Part shown: positions 23,864 to 26,972 of the stretch, one piece after another
Position numbering within the stretch: the stretch's first letter is position 1
How the letters are laid out: every line of letters starts with the position of its first letter
Origin: JAGVIE01 sp964520905
GTDB taxonomy: Bacteria > Bacteroidota > Ignavibacteria > UBA10030 > SZUA-254
DNA: 26,972 bases
Assembly (NCBI GenBank): GCA_964520905.1
Contig: CAZFQL010000025.1
Span: 1 to 26,972, forward strand
Direction of reading: 5' to 3'
Program-made: the position numbers and the translations under genes
Notes under the pieces: model-generated
What the model saw: the letters and a program-made list of their open reading frames with translations, nothing else
Told to the model about the DNA's origin: nothing
Databases searched by the model: none

Positions 23864-24071
23864 AACAGAAAAAATCATGACATTAAAAAAGGTATAGGGA
23901 GATTTGCCACTTGCTATTGCAAGTGGAATCACTCTGGTTCATATCAATGATTATCTAGATATATCAGATTGTTACTTAGTTGCCAAAGACATTAGCGGCA
24001 GTTTCAAAGGACTAGACCATACTCTGACTTCTGCGTTGGTTAAAGAGATCAGATACTATTCATCGGTATGA
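23817..24071 (+). pseudogene. C-terminal remnant of a TIM-barrel-type enzyme, with an internal TAG
   Basis: The frame from the ATG at 23817 reads VTSGPGNG, meets TAG at 23895-23897, and continues after it with GDLPLAIASGIT, then NDYLDISDCYLVAKDISGSF, up to TGA at 24069. The conserved order 'SGP(G/A)TG', 'PLA(I/L)ASG(I/V)T', 'D-x-(F/Y)-LVA(T)-(G/D)IS' is that of the last beta-alpha units of a phosphate-binding TIM barrel, as in BtpA-like proteins. Only about the last 84 residues remain and the first two thirds of the barrel are missing, so the gene is dead or chimeric. The family name is tentative. Confidence 0.55.
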
Positions 24072-24078
24072 CACAGCA

Positions 24079-24198
24079 ATGAATTTACTACCAATCATAA
24101 AAGAACTTGAAAGAAAAAGCAATATCGAGAGCCGTCTCGCAAGAAAGGAGCCAATCTATCGGGAAATCAGTTCGGACAAAATCTGCGTGGCAGTATGA
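24079..24198 (+). CDS. 39-residue ORF overlapping the hicA-like start
   Basis: ATG at 24079 to TGA at 24196-24198, overlapping the next gene by ATGA. The peptide is charged and helical (IIKELERKSNIESRLARKEP). It could be a small gene translationally coupled to the HicA-like toxin, or the tail of a lost gene, because nearby fragments are remnants. There is no ribosome site. It does not resemble a HicB antitoxin. Confidence 0.3.
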   Translation: MNLLPIIKELERKSNIESRLARKEPIYREISSDKICVAV

Positions 24199-24389
24199 GT
24201 CCTAAATTTCCTGTCCTAACATCAAGAGAGATAATCGCTGTTTTAAAGAAGCATGGATTTGTGCTCGATCGCCAATCGGGAAGTCATGCGGTTTTTATAC
24301 ATCCTGATGGTCGACGAACAACGGTTCCAATTCATGGGAAGCGAGATTTAGGAAAGGGATTATTGCGTATTTTGCATTTAATGCAATAA
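24195..24389 (+). CDS. hicA: HicA-type mRNA interferase toxin
   Basis: A 64-residue protein with the small double-stranded-RNA-binding fold of HicA: helix REIIAVLKKHGF, strand turn, G29-S30-H31 carrying the catalytic His, and the conserved TTVPIHGKRDLGKGLL stretch. HicA toxins cut mRNA and are normally silenced by a partner. The usual 'LRSILRQAG' ending is replaced by a shorter LRILHLMQ, so the tail differs from most members. No HicB gene is present; the neighbouring DUF5678-type gene, 38 nt downstream, is the only plausible partner. It lacks its own ribosome site and overlaps the 39-residue frame upstream. Confidence 0.8.
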   Translation: MSPKFPVLTSREIIAVLKKHGFVLDRQSGSHAVFIHPDGRRTTVPIHGKRDLGKGLLRILHLMQ

Positions 24390-24427
24390 TCTCATAGATT
24401 TGTGTTAGAAATCGTCAGGAGAATAAA

Positions 24428-24631
24428 ATGACAAGAGATGAAAAATGGATACATGATCACTTCGAAGAGATAGTGGATACATATGCAGGGCATTTCATTG
24501 CCATTGCCAACGAAGAATTGTTTATTGGCGATTCCATGAAGGAGGTATTAGAAAAAGCTCAACGAAAGTATCAGGATATTAATCCTTCAGTCATGCGAGT
24601 TCCACATCCTGAAGATTTCGTCCGGGCATAA
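24428..24631 (+). CDS. DUF5678-type small protein, possible antitoxin
   Basis: A 67-residue protein. It has the DUF5678 pattern: an N-terminal helix with Trp (EKWIHDHFEEIVDTY), A-G-H-F-I-A-I-A, then I-G-D-S and a helix with K-A-Q-x-K-Y, ending V-P-H-P-E-D. Small proteins of this family occur beside toxin genes and are suspected antitoxins. AGGAG at 24417-24421 gives a good ribosome site 6 nt before the ATG. It follows the HicA-like gene by 38 nt. If it neutralises that toxin it would be an unusual pairing; this is inference from position. Confidence 0.65.
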   Translation: MTRDEKWIHDHFEEIVDTYAGHFIAIANEELFIGDSMKEVLEKAQRKYQDINPSVMRVPHPEDFVRA

Positions 24632-24682
24632 AATCTGACCCACCTCTCACTTCCGCAATTTGTACTTCATAGACAAAAATAT

Positions 24683-25000
24683 ATGATGATGAAACTTGAA
24701 TCTTTTCGTAGAGCAATAAGGCAAGGGCATATCGAATGGAGGAAACATTCAATCCAAAGACTTGCTGAACGAGGGATTAAACAAAAAGCTGTTATAGATG
24801 TCTTACTCACCGGTGAAAGGATCGAAGATTATCCGGAAGATACACCATATCCAAGCACACTTTTCTTAGGATTTCCCGAAGGTACACCCTTGCATGTAGT
24901 TGCTGCGTTTGATGAGATGCACAATCTTGTGTATATTATTACAGCATATGAACCGTTAAAAGAATTTTTCTCAAAAGACTATAAAACGAGAAGGAAATGA
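24683..25000 (+). CDS. DUF4258 protein, putative toxin of a toxin-antitoxin pair
   Basis: 105 residues, with three consecutive ATG codons (24683, 24686, 24689) as possible starts. The DUF4258 pattern is visible: an early helix with H-I-E-W-R-K-H-S, Q-R-L-A-E-R-G-I, then a strand with (E)DYPEDTPYPS, L-H-V-V-A-A, and a final strand V-Y-I-I-T-A-Y-E-P. DUF4258 proteins resemble RelE-type fold toxins and often sit beside a YgiT-type zinc finger, as here. The stop codon overlaps the start of that gene (ATGA at 24997-25000), so translation is coupled. Confidence 0.75.
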   Translation: MMMKLESFRRAIRQGHIEWRKHSIQRLAERGIKQKAVIDVLLTGERIEDYPEDTPYPSTLFLGFPEGTPLHVVAAFDEMHNLVYIITAYEPLKEFFSKDYKTRRK

Positions 25001-25236
25001 TGAACAAAAGAAAAAATAACAGTTTTTGTCCTCTGTGTGGTGGACGAAAAGAATTGGGCAGGGCAACGTATAGCGTAGATTTAGGTGCAGGTATCGTTGT
25101 TGTTCGCAATGTCAGGGCAAAAATCTGTGCACAGTGTGGTGAAGAATGGATTGATAATAAAACTGCGAGGGAGCTTGAGCGCATTACGGAAGAGGCACGC
25201 GCAAAGCGGCATCAGATTGAAGTAGTTGCATTGTAA
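24997..25236 (+). CDS. YgiT-type zinc-finger protein, putative antitoxin
   Basis: 79 residues with two Cys pairs, C11-P-L-C14 and C44-A-Q-C47, separated by a beta-hairpin (VDLGAGIVVVRNV), as in the N-terminal zinc-binding half of MqsA/YgiT. A helix (ARELERITEEARAKRHQ) and a short tail follow; there is no Cro-type DNA-binding domain, so it is shorter than MqsA (131 residues). It overlaps DUF4258 by 4 nt and is the expected antitoxin. The last 11 nt overlap the next frame, the SPASM fragment. Confidence 0.8.
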   Translation: MMNKRKNNSFCPLCGGRKELGRATYSVDLGAGIVVVRNVRAKICAQCGEEWIDNKTARELERITEEARAKRHQIEVVAL

Positions 25237-25669
25237 CGCTATACTAAGTGTGATTAAGCAGATTGATTGCGATTTTCTATCTCAACATGATGTCTCTGAA
25301 ATGGAAAAGCAGCATCTTTTCCTTCGGATATATCAATACAATTTATCCAAAGAATATAGCACTATTAGTCAACTTCAAAATGAAGGCATATCTTGTATGC
25401 CCGGGATACATCCTTGCAATCAGATTGCAGCCGGTTTGTATTTGACTTGCAATGGTGGAGTATTAAGGTGTCCGGGTGATAGTGGTGAATCTTTAGGTAA
25501 TGTTCATGAGAAAAGTATTATTGATATATGGGGTGAGGCAAGGAACTGGAAATTAAACGGAAAATTCAATTGTCATTGTCCATTCAAGGATGGTATTACA
25601 TTACCATCCGGTTTATATGATTGGGTTGGAAGAAAATTAGATATTGAGACTGAAATCATTCAACAATAA
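25226..25669 (+). pseudogene. 5'-truncated radical SAM/SPASM protein fragment
   Basis: The frame opens right after a TAG at 25223-25225 and has no proper start; TTG at 25226 is the first possible. Its 147 residues correspond to the C-terminal SPASM-like part of a radical SAM protein: C-M-P-G-x(3)-C, then GLYLTCNGGVLRCPGDSGES, L-G-N-V-H-E-K-S, I-W-G, and a final C-H-C-P. SPASM domains bind extra iron-sulfur clusters. The radical SAM core with CxxxCxxC is absent. The toxin-antitoxin genes sit exactly where the front should be, so an insertion or replacement removed it. An in-frame ATG at 25301 might still allow a short product, but no ribosome site was seen. Confidence 0.6.
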
Positions 25670-25691
25670 AAATCTATAAAGGAGATTTAAA

Positions 25692-26792
25692 ATGGTGAAA
25701 CAACTTATTCTTTTTCTTATGCTGCTGATATGTGCGATTTTCTTTTTAAGTTGTGGCAGACAACAGGCAGAAATTAAAATAGGTGCAGTATTGCCGCTAA
25801 CCGGTGATATTGCTTCATATGGTAAAAGAGCACAAAATGGGATTGAGTTAGCCCTTTCCGAAATTAGTAACTCAACAGATTATAAATTCAAACTCAAAGC
25901 CGATTTTCAGGATGATAAAGGCGTTCCCAAAGAAGCAGTTAATATTATGCAACGTTTTTGTACAATTGATAAAATTCAGGTTGTAATTGGGGGTGCTTCA
26001 AGTACAGAAAGTCTCTCAATGCTACCGATTGCTGATGATAATAAAGTTGTACAAATATCGCCAATATCATCATCACCCGATTTGACAAAAAAAGATTATT
26101 TTTTCCGTATCTGTCCTTCAGATGCTTTTCAGGCAATAATTATGGCAAATTGGATGAATGAATTATTAGTAAAAAAAGTTGGTATTCTATATATAAATAA
26201 CAGTTGGGGATCTAGTTTAAAAGAAGGATTCACAAAAATATTCTCTGAACTTGGTGGGCAGATTACATTAAATGAAACTTTTAATGAAGGAGATAAGGAT
26301 TTAAAAACCCAATTAACTAAAATTATTCATTCTGAACCTGATGCAATATATTGTATCTCGTATGGACCGGAAGGTGGAATTATGCTGAAACAATCAAAGG
26401 AATTAGGGTATGATAAAAAGATTTTTGGCGCAGATGTTTGGAGTTCACCTGAGCTACTCACAAGTGCTGGGAGTGCTGCCGAAGGAGTTTACCTTATTAA
26501 ACCGGCTGAATATAAAGATAGCACTTATTTAAAATTTCAAGAAAAATACAAAAATAAGTACAACGAAGTTCCTGATGTATATGCAGCATATTCTTATGAT
26601 TTAACCTTTATTATAGCTAATGCATTAAGAAATGGTAAAAAAACCGGTGAAGAAATTAAAGAATATCTGCTTGCAATGCCAGCTTATGAGGGAGCTACGG
26701 GTACGACTAAATTTGATGAGTTTGGCGATTGCAATACCAAGTCTTTTGAAAGATTACAAATAAAAAACAATGAATTTATAGAAGTTAAATAG
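25692..26792 (+). CDS. ABC-type substrate-binding lipoprotein, LivJ/LivK-like
   Basis: 366 residues, the usual length for the type I periplasmic binding proteins of branched-chain amino-acid transporters (Peripla_BP_6). Signal with lipobox F-L-S-C21, then IKIGAVLPLTGDIASYGKRA (about 28-47), V-V-I-G-G-A-S-S-T-E-S (about 97-107), S-P-I-S-S-S-P-D-L, Y-F-F-R-I-C-P-S-D, G-I-L-Y-I-N-N-S-W-G, and a late E-G-A-T-G-T-T-K-F-D-E-F-G-D typical of the family. AAAGGAGAT lies 8 nt before the ATG. The gene is clearly richer in A and T than the operon at 610-15342. The permease and ATPase genes of a complete transporter are not in the window. Its true ligand is unknown. Confidence 0.9.
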   Translation: MVKQLILFLMLLICAIFFLSCGRQQAEIKIGAVLPLTGDIASYGKRAQNGIELALSEISNSTDYKFKLKADFQDDKGVPKEAVNIMQRFCTIDKIQVVIGGASSTESLSMLPIADDNKVVQISPISSSPDLTKKDYFFRICPSDAFQAIIMANWMNELLVKKVGILYINNSWGSSLKEGFTKIFSELGGQITLNETFNEGDKDLKTQLTKIIHSEPDAIYCISYGPEGGIMLKQSKELGYDKKIFGADVWSSPELLTSAGSAAEGVYLIKPAEYKDSTYLKFQEKYKNKYNEVPDVYAAYSYDLTFIIANALRNGKKTGEEIKEYLLAMPAYEGATGTTKFDEFGDCNTKSFERLQIKNNEFIEVK

Positions 26793-26851
26793 AATTTAGA
26801 AATAACACATTTATTGGAATATTTCAGACATCCTACTGAAGGGAACCTTAT

Positions 26852-26938
26852 ATGGAAAAAAACCTCTCTAGACTTTATTTCGCATTGGGAATTGTAACCG
26901 GTTTCTCAATTTTAAAGTTGATCTTTCCCAGAAAATAG
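26852..26938 (+). CDS. 28-residue hydrophobic ORF inside the right-end repeat
   Basis: ATG at 26852 to TAG at 26936-26938, preceded by GAAGGGA 7 nt upstream, a plausible ribosome site. The peptide has one hydrophobic segment (LYFALGIVTGFSILKLIF) and a basic tail PRK. Its last 21 nt lie in the 52-nt inverted terminal match. It follows the substrate-binding gene by 59 nt. It could be a tiny membrane peptide or a chance frame. Confidence 0.25.
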   Translation: MEKNLSRLYFALGIVTGFSILKLIFPRK

Positions 26939-26969
26939 GACATGGAGAAAAGGTAGTATCAAAGAAAGG
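26918..26969. repeat. Right copy of the 52-nt inverted terminal match
   Basis: Exact reverse complement of bases 1-52; it ends 3 nt before the window end. The copy covers the end of the 28-residue frame (LIFPRK and the stop), and the same six codons are therefore also present on the minus strand of the left edge, where the frame is closed by a TAA just upstream. Confidence 0.9.
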
Positions 26970-26972
26970 AGT

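Overview
The window looks like chromosomal or accessory DNA from a bacterium with a double membrane, possibly of the FCB group (Bacteroidota, Ignavibacteria or relatives). The hints are three lipoproteins, several genes without a clear Shine-Dalgarno sequence, moderate to high AT content, and a palindromic 'tgtcattctga'-type intergenic repeat. This taxonomic placement is a weak inference. Every confident gene is on the + strand. No rRNA, tRNA or CRISPR array was seen.

Layout. 1-609: the left edge carries a 52-nt sequence that recurs inverted at the right edge, a 45-nt tandem duplication, one doubtful small membrane ORF, and a likely promoter with an inverted repeat next to it. 610-7336: four tightly spaced genes encode a von Willebrand factor A (vWA) lipoprotein, a small three-helix membrane protein, a tubulin/FtsZ-like GTPase and a large protein with an actin/Hsp70-type ATPase domain. 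7424-18086: four paralogous proteins share two C-terminal cytoplasmic domains (here called A and B) joined by helical linkers. Three of them also have a signal peptide, an extracytoplasmic domain and membrane helices, and the other is soluble. 18166-22863: a 1565-residue lipoprotein with RHS/YD repeats and an unusual order of blocks. 22864-24198: broken gene fragments plus a small membrane PDZ-like protein. 24195-25236: two toxin-antitoxin-like pairs (HicA with DUF5678, DUF4258 with a YgiT-type zinc finger). 25226-25669: the 3' end of a radical SAM/SPASM gene. 25692-26792: an intact, AT-rich branched-chain amino-acid-type substrate-binding lipoprotein.

How the genes may work together (inference). 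610-18086 reads as one functional module. A tubulin-like GTPase and an actin/Hsp70-like ATPase would act on the cytoplasmic face. The A/B-domain proteins would link them across the membrane to extracytoplasmic domains. The vWA lipoprotein would be an outer partner, and the RHS lipoprotein may be a surface substrate or associated gene. I recognise no published system with this full gene set, and it is the best candidate here for an undescribed system. The region after the RHS gene behaves like a recombination hotspot that has collected fragments and toxin-antitoxin cassettes.
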